Below are positions 11,947-24,326 of a DNA stretch of 64,000 nucleotides, piece by piece. How positions within the stretch are numbered: position 1 is the first letter of the stretch; each line of letters opens with the position of its first letter. Origin of the DNA: Adineta vaga. Its lineage: Eukaryota; Rotifera. The notes beneath the pieces were generated by a model, which saw nothing but the letters and a program-made list of their open reading frames with translations, ran no database searches and was not told where the DNA came from. The translations under genes were made by a program, and so were the position numbers. Location: assembly GCA_021613535.1 (NCBI GenBank), contig CP075497.1:10850001-10914000 (forward strand), given 5' to 3'.

Positions 11947-12474
11947 ATCTATAATAAAATCGGAAAACAATTGATAACATATGATTAGATGAAAAGTTTC
12001 ATATCAATTTATAGACAGACTATATTTCAATCGCATGATTATTTATCTAAAGAACAATCAATTATTCTTTTATACTTACAAAAGTAATCTCTAATTAGTA
12101 AAATAGTCGACAATGTTATATTAATAACAATATGTTTTTTGAACTACATTTAAACAGACAATTGATGCCAATTTTTTGATTTGTTCCATTCGAACCAATA
12201 AAAAATGATTCATAGAACCCATATTATGAAAATATTTTTATTACAAAATATTTGAAAATATAACATTTATTATTGATTTATATTGATTGATTAATTAATT
12301 AATTAATTAAATAATAAACTAGGGGTCGCTCAGAAAATATTAGAAGATTTCGAAAAGAAAGAAAATTTTTGAACAAAGAATTGCATTTATATATCATTGA
12401 ATTATTCGACGAACAGTTCATTTCATAGTCTAAAACGTTCTCGATCAGTCGATATTGTTGCTCTCTGAATAAGA
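11947..12474. promoter_or_regulatory. Divergent promoter region HENMT1 / RRM1
   Basis: A 528-bp AT-rich gap between the two start codons, with an ATTA/TTAA-rich run at about 12290-12312. It must hold both promoters or trans-splice outrons. No specific binding site was recognised. Confidence 0.4.
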
Positions 12475-15400
12475 ATGCTTCCAACAAACACAACAACAAA
12501 TCCAGCTCCAGGTGGAGTAAAAATGCAAAAACTTAAATCAAGTGAAGATATACCTGCTAATGCATTATTTGTTATCAAACGAGGTATTTTATTTGTCTAA
12601 TTAAGCATTTTAATTCATCGTGTAATTTAAGATGGCCGAAAGGAATATGCTATGTTCGACAAAATTACATCACGTATTTCAAAACTTAGCGAAGGTCTTG
12701 ATCTCGATTATATTGATCCAGTATGGCATACAGTTTTCTTAGGATATATATATGCATAATATTCTGATACTTTTTAGGCAGCTGTTGCTTTACAAGTTAT
12801 CAATTTTCTTCATCCAGGTAAACATTCTTAATATCTATATGATGAAGATAATAATCTGATGATGATAATTATTTACAGGTGTAACAACAGTTGAACTTGA
12901 TAATTTGGCTGCACAAAAAGCAGCTTCAATGACTGTTAAACATCCACATTATGGCATACTTGCTGGACGTATTGCTGTTAGTAATTTACACAAAGAAACT
13001 AAAACATTATTTAGTGGTTTGTATTTCTTTTTCATAAGCTTTCATAGATATACATATAAATGCATATATTTCTTTTGCAGAAGTTATTGCTGACATGTAT
13101 AATCATATGAATCCTGATTTAAATACACATGCACCAATTATTTCACAAGAAACATACGATGTTGTTATGGCTCATGCAGACGTATGGATAAAAACATATC
13201 TATATATTTGATTGTTGTATAGATTTCAATTTCAATTTTGTAGAAACTCAATGCAGCTGTTAATCATGAACGTGATTTTGATTTCAATTACTTTGGTTTC
13301 AAAGTAAAATATAATTTATTAAAATGATTTATTCCTATCGATTACTATTTAAGACACTTGAACGTTCTTATTTACGTCGTGTAAACGGTATTATTGTTGA
13401 ACGACCACAACATATGCTTATGCGTGTTGCTGTTGGTATTCATGGATCAGATATTGATAGTGCTATTGAAACATACAATTTATTATCAGAAAAATGGTTT
13501 ACACATGCAACACCAACACTTTTCAATGCAGGTAATCATTGAATATTTGATATACATTTCTATATCTAAATCATTTCTTTCTATATGTTAAGGAACAACA
13601 AAAGCACAAATGGCATCATGTTATTTATTAACAATGTGTGATGATAGTATTGAAGGTATTTTTGAAACATTACGTCGATGTGCAATTATTTCCAAGAATG
13701 CCGGTGGTATTGGTCTTGCTGTCAGTTGTATTCGAGCAAATGGATCATACATTGAAGGAGTAAATATCTGTTCTGGAATTTATTTTTATATTAATTTCTC
13801 GTTTTCGTAGACAAATGGTCGTTCAGATGGTGTTTTACCAATGATGCGTGTTTTTAACAACGTTGCTCGATATGTTAATCAAGGTAAAGAAATTAATTAA
13901 TTGAAAAATCTATTCTAAAAGTTGTCTTTTTTTAAATTAATGTAGGTGGTAAACGACCTGGTAAGTGTTGAAGATTGATTGTAAAAATAGTATTTTCTTA
14001 CTTTTTATGTTAAGGTGCTTATGCACTCTATTTGGAACCATGGCATGCGGATATCTTTGAGTTTTTGGATGCACGAAAAAATACTGGTGCTGAAGAAAAA
14101 CGTGCTCGTGATCTCTTTCCAGCCTTATGGATTCCGGATTTATTTATGCGTCGTGTTGAAGCTAACGAAAAATGGACATTAATGTGTCCACATCAATGTA
14201 AACATTTACAAAATGTTTGGGGAAAAGAATTCGAAGATTTATATACAAAATATGAACAGGAAGGTCTTGGACGACGTACAATTAAAGCACAAGATCTTTG
14301 GTTTGCTATTGTCAATGCACAAATTGAAACTGGTACACCATTCATGCTATATAAAGATCAGTGTAATGCTAAAAGTAATCAACAACATCTTGGTACAATT
14401 CATTGTTCAAATTTATGTACGGAAATTATTGAATATACAGCACCAAATGAAGTTGCTGTTTGTAATTTGGCATCAATTGCACTTAATCGATTTGTTCGTC
14501 CAGATCGAACATTTGATTTTGATAAGCTTGTTCATGTAACAAGTGTTATCGTACGTAATTTGAACAAAATTATTGATGTTAACTTCTATCCATTAAAAGA
14601 AGTATGATTTCTCTTAGTCGGATGTTTTCCTTTGAAAGAAAACATGTTCTCGATTTTCTTTAGGCTAAAGAATCTAATCTTCGTCATCGTCCAATTGGTA
14701 TTGGTGTTCAAGGTCTTGCTGATACATTCTGTTTGATGCGATTTCCATTCGAAAGTGAAGAAGCTCAACAACTTAATCGTGATATTTTCGAAACAATTTA
14801 TTATGCTGCATTAAAAGCAAGTTGTGAATCAGCTAAAATCAATGGTCCATATGAAACATATCCAGGTTCACCCGTTAGCAAAGGTGTAAGTAGATCTCAA
14901 TCTAAGACATGTTCATAGACTTGTGAAAGTTATTTGATTTCTCTCAAATAGATTCTACAATTTGATATGTGGAATGTAACACCATCCAATCGTTGGAATT
15001 GGACAGAACTTCGTAGTCAGATATCTCAATATGGTACTCGTAATAGTTTATTGTTAGCACCAATGCCAACAGCTTCTACAGCACAAATTCTTGGTAACAA
15101 CGAATCAATTGAACCATATACCAGCAATTTATACGTACGACGTGTACTTTCTGGTGAATTTCAAGTAAAGAAATCTAAATAATGTTTATTCAATGAATGA
15201 CAATCTTTTTTCTTTTTTTTCTCTTGTAAAGGTTGTCAACGATCATTTATTGAAAGATTTAACAGAATTAGGTTTATGGAATGCAGATATGAAAAATCGT
15301 TTAATGTATGAAAATGGTTCAATTCAGGTATGAATTTTATCTACTTTTTCGAGAGACAGAGAGAGAAAAAGCAGATTGAACATACATATTCTCTTAATAG

Positions 15401-15881
15401 AACATTGAAACAATTCCAGATCATATTAAAGCATTATATAAAACAGTCTGGGAAATTCCACAAAAAGTTATTATTAACATGGCTGCTGATCGTGGTGCTT
15501 TTATTGATCAATCACAATCATTAAATATTCATATTGCTGAACCAACTATGAATAAACTCTCATCAATGCATTTCTATGCTTGGAAAAAAGTTCGTATTTG
15601 TACTTTTAAATACATATCATTCGAATTCAGTGTCTGATTGTTGTTTCCAGGGTCTCAAAACAGGTATGTATTATTTACGTACACGTCCAGCAGCTGATCC
15701 AATTAAATTTACTGTTGACAAAAGTCGTATTCCAGCAACAATCAAGACCGATGGAGCTATTGAAAAAGGAACTGGTCAACTAGAAGAACTAGGAAATACT
15801 GAAGAACAAACACTTGCTCGACGAGTGAAACAATGCAATGTTACTGATGAAAATGGTGCTTGTCTTATGTGTTCATCGTAA
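12475..15881 (+). CDS. RRM1: Ribonucleoside-diphosphate reductase large subunit
   Basis: Class Ia R1 subunit, which reduces NDPs to dNDPs with the RRM2 radical subunit. About 15 short introns; the joined product is about 800 aa. An N-terminal extension precedes the ATP-cone ([17 protein letters not shown]), so dATP/ATP allostery is expected. The redox cysteine is in [10 protein letters not shown], its partner in [13 protein letters not shown], the active-site N-x-C-x-E in SNLCTEI, and the radical-path region in [19 protein letters not shown]. The C-terminal shuttle pair is CLMCSS at 15861-15878. Other conserved blocks are [14 protein letters not shown] and [17 protein letters not shown]. One exon, 13946-13960, is only 15 nt. 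No frame break was found. The start at 12475 gives a 36-residue N-extension; no closer in-frame ATG is better supported. Confidence 0.97.
13946..13960 (+). other. RRM1: 15-nt microexon of RRM1
   Basis: The exon is bounded by ...aatgtag and gtaagtg. Joined to CAAG upstream and GTGCTTATG downstream it reads [16 protein letters not shown], exactly the conserved R1 sequence around GG(N)KRPGA. Without it the protein would lose five conserved residues in frame. Confidence 0.85.
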
Positions 15882-16725
15882 ACAAATCTTTATCAGGGAT
15901 ATAAAAACGAACAATTGATATATTTTCTCTCAGAAAAAAAATTATCTCATGTCTTCTTTCATTTCTTTTACTTTATTTTTCTTGTGCAATCCTTATATTT
16001 TCTTCGTACTTTTATTATATTTTCTATGTACTCGTAAGAAAAACAAAATGTATTATGACCGAAAACTAGAAACAAAAATAAAAAAGGTTTTTTAAAAACT
16101 AAGTCAAATGATTTGATTGAGATAATGAAATGCATGATGTATATCTTACGAAGACTTTATTTCAGTTTGCTTGTAGTTTAGAAAAATACAATGAATAGTT
16201 AAAACTAATGATTACTTAGTTAATCTAAACATCTATGTTTAGAAGTATGCTTACGTTAGTTCAAGAAGGTATATAGAATAGAAGTTGAAGAGTACATACT
16301 TCACGATACTTTGTATGTTTTCATTTGAAGTTCTGATTTCATATTTCTTTTTCAATGATTTACGCTCAATTGAAAACGAGTAATTATTATTTTATTTGTA
16401 ACAGTAACATAGCGTATATCTTCGAAATGATCGTTGTTCAATATATTTTAATTCTGCTTCGACAGAATTAATATCATGAACAATAGTTATACGCATAATA
16501 GCGCCATCTATTGAACGAAAAATATACGTGATTCGACATCAGAAGGGTAAGCAAATTGCATAACACATAGAAAAAATGGCTACTATATTCTTGCCATTGT
16601 TTGACTCATACATTATCGGCTTAGTTATTGTGTAAGGAAAGAAAGAGACAAGTGTATTTATTTTATTCTGGAAGGAATTTATTTCTTCGATATTAAACTT
16701 TAGTGGGAAATATTTTTCATTAAAG
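15882..16725. other. RRM1 3' flank and nucleoporin upstream region
   Basis: AT-rich non-coding 844 bp. AATAAA-like signals follow the RRM1 stop (aaacaaaaataaaaaagg at about 16070). The second half presumably holds the promoter of the nucleoporin gene. No other gene seen. Confidence 0.4.
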
Positions 16726-19700
16726 ATGTTTGCTGCATCCTCAAAACCGTCTCAATCAACGCCAACACCAACACCAACAACTTTTAATGAACGTCTCAAT
16801 GAGCAGCTTATTAACTGCTTAAATGTTCAAACAAACGTGATACAAAATTTGGCACAATATTCACAACATATTTCGTTACAACTATTCGAAATTAAAGTAA
16901 TTTCTTGTTTGTCTCATTTGAATATTTTTTTATCAAGGTTATTCTTTGTCTTCGTTTGTAGAATGTTGTTGAAATGCTTTCAAATCGAGTATTAGCTCTC
17001 CAACAACAACAACAAATGCCACATCCTCATTTTGCACCAAATCAATATGCAGCATCTTACTATCCAAACTATATGTCTCATCAACCAATACCAGTTTCTC
17101 ATCCACCACCAACTTCTCATCATCATCCTCCTCCTACAATGCCATCAGCTGTCCATTCACAACAACCTGTACCTGTGCGTATGCCAACTATGAGTACGAC
17201 AATAGCTAGTTCGCATCAACCATTTTTCACTCCGACTACCGTTACAAATCAACAATCAACATTACCGTCGACTGTTTCAACATTTCAATTCGGAACAACA
17301 GGAACAGTACCAGCATCAGCACCATCAAATCAAACAACAATGACAAATTCATTACCGCCAACAACAACAACACCAACACAATCTATCTTTACAAATCCAC
17401 CAAAATTTACTATGCCTGATACGACTACTAAACCGTCATCAACAATATTTCCGGCGACAACGCCAACAAAATCTATCTTTACAAATCCACCAAAATCTAC
17501 TATGCCTGATACGACTACTAAACCGTCATCAACAATATTTCCGGTAACAACGCCAGCAAATACTGCTACAAATGAAAAACCGCCAACGAACAGTAAGACA
17601 TACTTTATTCTTACAGTTATCTCTATATAATCCAAAATACTTTTGTTTTCTTTTTTAGCTCCATTTTCATTTGGCACTACAAGTAGTTTGGCATCAATTT
17701 TTGGTACAGGAAATTTTCCTTCTACTACCTTAGCTAATTCAACAGCAAAACCAGAAACTAATGCTGATGATGATGTCGAAGGCGGTGGTGAAGATGATTC
17801 TTATGAACCCAATGTTTCATTCAAACCTATTGTTACACTCTCAGCCGTCGAAGTTAAAACAGGAGAAGAAGATGAAAATGTCTTATTCTGTGAACGTGGC
17901 AAGCTCTATCGATTTGATTCAGCAGCAAATCAGATGAAAGAACGTGGTATTGGTGACATGAAAATTTTACAACATAAAACAAGAAAAACATGCCGAATCT
18001 TGATGCGTCGTGAACAGGTATTGAAATTATGTGCTAATCATCAAATTACACCACAAATGGAATTGAAACAACATCAAGGTTCTACTAATGCTTTCCTATG
18101 GTCAGCAACAGATTTCGCCGATGGTGAAGCTAAACATGAAACTTTATGTATACGATTCAAAACCGATGAACAAGCGAAAAACTTTGCCAAAGTATTTAAT
18201 GAAGCTAAAGAAATGAATTCGACAAGCACAGGAGATTTACCTTCTGTTGGAAAAATTTCTTTAAATGACGAAACCAAATCGAAATCAACTTCAAATGATG
18301 ATGGTAAAAGCAAATTTTTTCGTTGTTTCTTTTTCTCTCTAATATTTTAATTTCTTTTCATTTTAGATGTGATTTCTATTGGTGAAATTAAACCATCAGC
18401 AGAACAAATTGATCGAGCGAAAAAACTTCAATTACCATCAACATTCTTTTTGTATGAAAATAAAGAACCATGTAAAGGTTGTCCAGGTTGCAAAGAAGAT
18501 ACACCACCAGCTACCTCAAACGAAAGTATGTCATACAGTTTGAGAAATGATCGAAAGAATTCTCACAGAAGATTTGTAAATTGATAATTATTCATATTTA
18601 TTTATTTAGATACAACTACAACAAATGCCGCTAAAAACGATACAAAATCTTCAGGTAAAATCATTATTTTGAACGAATTTAATGGCTATTTCTGTAATGT
18701 TTCTCTAGCTCCACAAACACCATCGACAGCACCAGTATCTAAAACACCGTTAAGTTCAAGTGAAAATATCAAATTTTCTTTTGGAAATGCGGATAAATCT
18801 CAATCACAAATACAAAAACAAACATCAACAACTAAAGACGAAAAATCATCCGTCGAAACTACAGTATCAACTGCAAATGCCACATCACAATATGATAATA
18901 AGCCATCTATTTTTGGAAATCTTAATGGCACTTCTGGTTCATCAATTTTTGGAAGTTCTACTCCTACAAATAATACAAATGGTTCTGTTTTTGGTGGTAG
19001 TGCATCATTGAAGCCATCGAACAATGCGAATAGTGGATTTTCGTTTCCTGGCTTTGGTGCTGCACCAGCAGGAACACCATCAAGTGGATTTCAATTTTCC
19101 ACACCAGCTGCAACAGCAACAACTACAGCTTCAGATAAAACTTCCACATTTTCATTTGGAACTGCCGCTAGTGGTACCGCAAATCCCAACTCATCGTTTT
19201 CATTTGGAGCATCAAATGATAAACCCTTATTTGGAAATTCACCAAAATTCAGTTTTGCTGATTTAGCCAAACAATCAAACACAAACGATGATAAATCAAC
19301 AAGTAATGGTTCTGATCAACGAGGTAGGAATATAAATTGAATTCTTATTCAACTATTTATTCTCTTCTCCTTTTCTGTGTACTTATTCAGTCTTCGCTGG
19401 TCAAGGTTCACTTATCTTTGGCACTAATTCAGCTAATACTACAACAGCAACGACAGGAAATAATCATGAAGATGATGATGGTGGTGAAGGTGGTGGTGAA
19501 GATGATTCTTATGAACCCAATGTTTCATTCAAACCCATTGTTACACTTTCAGCTGTCGAAGTTAAAACCGGAGAAGAAGATGAAAATGTCTTATTCTGTG
19601 AACGTGGCAAGCTCTATCGATTCGATGCTGAAGCCAATCAAATGAAAGAACGTGGTATTGGTGAAATGAAAATTTTACAACATAAAACAACAAAAGTCTG

Positions 19701-19944
19701 TCGAATCTTGATGCGTCGTGAACAAGTATTGAAATTATGCGCAAATCATCAAATCACACCTCAAATGGATTTGAAACAACATCAAGGTTCTGAAAATGCA
19801 TATGTTTGGTCTGCTATGGATTTTGCTGATGGTGAAGCTAAACATGAAACTTTATGTATCAGATTTAAATCAAGTGAAGTAGCAAAACGATTTGAAAAAC
19901 AATTCAATGATGCCAAAGAAAAAAATGCTAATGGTCAGCAATAA
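16726..19944 (+). CDS. FG nucleoporin with two Ran-binding domains (RanBP2/Nup358-like)
   Basis: Seven exons (16726-16896, 16962-17592, 17659-18303, 18367-18525, 18610-18654, 18709-19323, 19391-19944) join in frame to 939 aa. Order: short helical N-region; Pro/Gln/His-rich segment; Thr/Pro repeats; RanBD1-A (about 17800-18220); a RanBP2-type linker (PSAEQIDRAKKLQLPSTFFLYE with CKGCPGC); an FG-rich stretch with FSFG, SIFG, PLFG and FQFS (18770-19300); RanBD1-B (about 19500-19910). RanBDs bind RanGTP; FG motifs form the pore barrier. The linker motif is specific to RanBP2-like proteins, yet the TPR, zinc-finger and cyclophilin domains of vertebrate Nup358 are absent here, so this is a compact Nup358-like protein. 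The two RanBDs are very similar to each other, implying internal duplication. Confidence 0.88.
17381..17560 (+). repeat. 90-bp direct tandem repeat inside the nucleoporin gene
   Basis: Units 17381-17470 and 17471-17560 differ at only a few bases and encode two copies of a 30-residue Ser/Thr/Pro segment (SIFTNPPK...MPDTTTKPSSTIFP). High DNA identity suggests recent duplication. Confidence 0.85.
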
Positions 19945-22014
19945 AAAACAACTAAACTACAAAATTTAATCAAACATTTTCTGTTACTCTTATTCTAAAT
20001 TGATATTACCTATGTATGTGTGTGTGTCTGTGTGTGTGTGTGTGTGTGCCTCTTTTTTTTTCTATTACTGATCACTTTTTTTTTCTCTGTTCTGAATTCT
20101 TTATTTCCCTTTTTCCTTGTGCTTGCGTGTGTGTGTGTCGGATATTATTGTTAAGTTGAAAAAAACTCTTGAAAAAAAAAGATGGTAACATACAATAAAG
20201 ACACGGTTAAAAGTGAAAACATTCATTTACAAATAATCATTGTCTATGAAATAGATTTGTTATTGTAAGGTATATTAAAAAGACAGTAGTAAAAGACTAA
20301 TGTTTAATATGATTTCTATAAAATTGTGCTAATGATATCTCGATTGAAAATGATTAGATGTCTCTGTTTATCTAGCATTAAGATCTTTACTATGTTTTTC
20401 ATTATCAACATCTCACAAGAGTGACAATGTCGGAATCAAACAGTAATCATATAGAATATACCAGCTAGATAGATGTTCTATTCATGCTGTATATAAAAAT
20501 CTGATTGGCATCTGAAGAATTCTTCTCCTTTTCTTATGTATGCATCAACAGAAGTCTCTTATAACTGTAGCCAAAAGAAAAAACAGTCTGTTGTTTCTCA
20601 TATACCTTCTGCATTCTCTTTTCCTTCTCTTACACGAGCATGCGCTTATGTATATGTACAGTCGCCGAACAATTATGCATAAGATAGTACTGCAACAACA
20701 ACAACAACAACAACAACAGTAATAAGGAGAGGAATAACAACAATAACAGCGACCAGAAAGATTCTTCGTTTCTGTATTCTGACTGTTATCATCAATATGA
20801 TGGGAGAAACAGAAGAAATAAGAAAGAATAACGTATTCATGCGAAAACCTTGAAGTAGTCTTTAAGCAAAACCCGACAACAACACCTTTTCTATATTTTA
20901 AGATACAACCGATCGAAAATTATTTGATAGAAATCTACATCGATATGAACGTTTTCTAGAATGTCTTTACACTTGATTGTTTACATCGTGATAGGTCATA
21001 TGTAAGAAAAATGATAACTAATTTTTACAGACAATCTGTTGTTCAACAGCAAATGGTTAAGGATGATCTTAACAACAAATAGAAAGGACAAATCGGGATG
21101 AAACAAAAAGAATATTTTTGTCTTTGCGTGTTCTTTGTGGATGATGACGTAAAACAAGAAGAAGAAGAAGAAGAAGAAGAAGAAGAGAAAAAAAGAGAAA
21201 CGATGGAGACAGAGAAAAGCATAGATTATCACAAAAAATATCAAGCAAGACGGTTTCGATGCATCTATTACTAGCATTTATACATATATATTTGTTTCTC
21301 GTTTGCTCGTTTTTTTCCTTCTTCCCTCTATCTACGTAGAAAAACCACAGCATCATTATTTATTCCTATCATAGTTATCGCTTCCATCAGCATCATTTCT
21401 TCTGATATGTTTATTGAGAATTTTTACTTGGTATACGTTCGTGTTGGCTATTTTTTTCTCTTTTTCTCTCATCTTTACATATCTATTCTCGTTTACTTCG
21501 ATAATCGAACTTTAGCAGCTGCAACAGGTTATAAACTTGTTGTTTTTCTTATTATTACTAATGTTAGAATCAATGATACTAGCTATGTTGATCAGTTGAT
21601 GAAATCGTCCGAGAAAGAAATTTATGTCGACACGTCGATTACAAAACCTTTTGTTGGTGTCAATAAGAATTGGCATATCTAAACCACATAAAGAAATACA
21701 TATTTTTTCCTATATTGTATTTTCTAGATCATCCTCCTAAGCGATATTTCATCACTTTCGTCGTTATCGTCGCATCCAAGAGAGAAGAATAGAAGCGCGA
21801 CGAATTGAAGATTCCCCTCCTGCTCAGGTTCGTTTTTTTTCTTCTTCTTCCATATTATTTCTTATGTTTATTTTACCTAAGAAAACGACTCGCTGTTTTC
21901 CTTTGCTTACAAAGGATACATCGTTTACTTTGCATGTTTCTTCCTAACATAAATAAATAATATTGTTTTTCTAGTACTTGACTTGTCATTGTTCAATATT
22001 GAATATCAATCGTG
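19945..22014. other. Gene-poor interval with microsatellites
   Basis: Two kb with (TG)n around 20016-20048, (CAA)n at 20693-20719 and (GAA)n at about 21156-21187. Short ORFs here are mostly products of these repeats. The final part (about 21720-21974) ends in tttttctag at about 21974, an acceptor shortly before the acidic-protein start, so it may be outron or 5' intron. No gene was recognised. Confidence 0.45.
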
Positions 22015-22848
22015 ATGCATCTTAACTGGCTATTCATCAGTTGTCTGCTTGTTCTTTTATCTGTTGGCTTGACAACAAGAACAGTCGATGCTAGCAAGAA
22101 GTCTAAGGAGGAGAATGAAGAAGAAGAAGAATCGCGCTCAACCGATTCTGATACTGATTCAGACGACGATGATGATGATGATAACAAAAAAGGTAAGACA
22201 AAAGTTCTTTTTTTTATCATTCTTAAAACCAAATCCTAAAAGATAAATAAAAGAAACAGATTCAAGATCGTATTAAGCGAATTAATTTTCTTCTTAAATA
22301 ATTTCTTTGTTTTTCAATCTATTTTTTTATTGATTTCTATGTGATCGTGTGATTGTTCTTTCTCTGTTTTGCCTGCTGATATTTCAGTAGTGTTTGTGCC
22401 ACGTGAGAAAGCTTCAATTTTTCTCTCATACAATGAATGCGTACGACGAATGAATTGTGGTTCATCACGGAAGGAGGAATGCAATGAAGAATGTGCTGTT
22501 GGTAAGTAAAAATGAATTTAATTTCGATGATATTTAATTAAAACTATTAATATGTTTATTTATTTGTTTTATTTAGGCAATACAGAAGAAGAAATGGAAG
22601 AATATACGGAAATCTTCGAACATATTGAAGAGTATCGATCAAATACCAAACGTTCATCATCAAAAAAAGGAAATAAAAGTGAAGACGAAACAACGGAATC
22701 AGAGAGTGATAGTGATGATAGTGATGGTAGTTCAACAGCATCGAATGCTGAAAGTGATGCTAGTAGTGAAGAAGAAGATGAACCACCAGCTAAAACGAAA
22801 AAATCACCATCGTCAACAACTGCTAAACAATCAATAAAAAAGAAATAA
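22015..22848 (+). CDS. Secreted Ser/Asp/Glu-rich acidic protein, isoform or copy A
   Basis: Exon 1 (22015-22192) encodes the signal peptide LFISCLLVLLSVGLTTRTVDA and an acidic Glu/Asp run. Exon 2A (22388-22501, 114 nt) encodes a small four-Cys module (FLSYNECVRRMNCGSSRKE, with spacing C-x5-C-x7-C-x3-C). Exon 3A (22577-22848) encodes an NTEEEMEEYTEIFEHIEEYR segment and an acidic Ser/Asp tail with a Lys-rich end. Total 187 aa. Such composition suggests an extracellular, possibly calcium- or mineral-binding phosphoprotein, but I do not recognise the family and claim no function. Exon 1 ends in phase 1 and is equally compatible with cassette B at 23231. Confidence 0.7.
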
Positions 22849-23230
22849 ATGTCAAAGAAACATCCCGCGTGAGAATGATACCCTCTGATTTTTTCCTTTT
22901 TTTTAAATCTCTTTTCCTCCCCAATTGTTCATTTTTTGTTAGACTAGAGCATTTTTGTATTTCTTCTTCTTCTTCACATATCCAGTTGCCAACGTAATAC
23001 TCACAACCTATTTCTCCGTCTTGATGTGCTGTCTTTCAATTGTTGTATGTTGGTTTTTTCGTTTATCTCTTTCACTAATGCCAGCTTCATACGATCATTC
23101 TCTCTATCTCAACTGACTAAATTAGACACACAATGTCTTTGACAAATATATTCAAATGTATACATATCGACATCTCTACTATACATATATAAATATTGAT
23201 ATATATATTTCTTGAACTTATCAATTTTAG

Positions 23231-23801
23231 CTGTCTTCATCTCACGTGATCGTGCTTCCATCTTTTTATCCTACAACGAATGTATGAGGAGGATGAACTG
23301 TGGTCCAACAAGACGCGAAGAATGCAGCGAAGAGTGTGCAGGCGGTAAGATAATTTTCTATTTATCTTTGATATATCATATTTCATTTTGTTTTCCATAT
23401 TAATAGGAAACACGGAAGAAGAAACCGAAGAATATGCTGAAGTCTTTGAAAGTCTAGAAGATTATCGTACTGACAACAAGAAAGGTCATCGACCCAAACG
23501 TAAAAATGACGTTTCAGAATCTGATTCTGATAGTGATTCGGATTCTGACTCGGATTCCGACAGTGATTCCGATACAGATTCGGATACAGACGAAACTTCT
23601 GACTCTGAAAGTGATTCTGAAAGTGAAACAGACTCAGACACGGATTCAACTTCTGATAGTGATGACGAAGAAGAAAGTGACAACAAAGAAGAACAAGAAG
23701 AAGCAAAAGAATCAGGAAAAAATACAAAGAAGAAAAGTAAAAACGTCCAATCAAGCAAACAGACAAATCAAAAAGGTGGTAAATCAAAACGCCATAATTA
23801 A
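23231..23801 (+). CDS. Duplicated terminal exon cassette B of the acidic protein
   Basis: Exon 2B (23231-23344, again exactly 114 nt) encodes FLSYNECMRRMNCGPTRRE with the same cysteine spacing. Exon 3B (23407-23801) encodes NTEEETEEYAEVFESLEDYR and a longer Ser/Asp repeat tail ending Lys-rich. Both have the phases of cassette A. No start codon with a signal peptide and a phase-1 donor was found in 22849-23230. Cassette B is therefore probably spliced to exon 1 at 22015-22192, giving a 228-aa isoform. Alternatively it is a tandem partial copy that lost its first exon. Confidence 0.65.
23521..23665 (+). repeat. Ser-Asp dipeptide-coding repeat
   Basis: A degenerate 6-bp repeat (GAttct/GAcagt type) encodes runs of Ser-Asp with some Thr and Glu. 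Codon variation shows it is not a fresh microsatellite. The opposite-strand Ser/Glu ORF over the same bases is a shadow. Confidence 0.8.
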
Positions 23802-24326
23802 ACAATGATCATATTATGTTCTGAAATCTCACCTTTTCTTTCTTTTCATAAACATTTTTAAACCATTAACAAAACAAACTTTAATACGCTCATACAACAT
23901 TTATATTCTTTGGTGTTTTATACACACTTTTTATTCTTGCACAATGCTTTCGTATTTGGAAATACTCACATAGAAAAAACAACATTTCTATACGTTTCGT
24001 TTCTGTACGATTTCTTTGGAAATGCAAGCATATTTTCTGTCACACATCTAGTTTTAGTTGCTTATTTTCTTTTCCTTTATTTTTGTGCACAACTTCTATT
24101 TCTGTTTCGTGAGTGAGTGAGTGATAACAATTTCTTTTCTTTTTTTTTGTTCATTTCTATTTTTTTCTTTCCAATACCTTGAATTTATAAAGTTTTAAAG
24201 TTCTCCCGAAAGAGTAGCAGGTATACAACAATTCTAAAGGACGTATTATTGTTCCTTTATTTAGATAATAGAAGACGAGAAAAAAAAACACATTAAAAAA
24301 CGTGAAGAAAAAGAAAAATATTTCGT
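23802..24326. other. 3' flanks between the acidic-protein cassette B and RSPH1
   Basis: T-rich then A-rich non-coding DNA where two convergent genes end. No gene seen. Confidence 0.4.

Noticed and set aside
23022-23110. MCCLSIVVCWFF... as a private signal-peptide exon for acidic cassette B
   Set aside because: It runs into a stop and has no suitable phase-1 donor after a plausible signal peptide.
23383-23805. Long ORFs antisense and out of frame to the Ser-Asp repeat
   Set aside because: They are frame shadows of the repetitive GA(T/C)-Ser codons, with no family signal.
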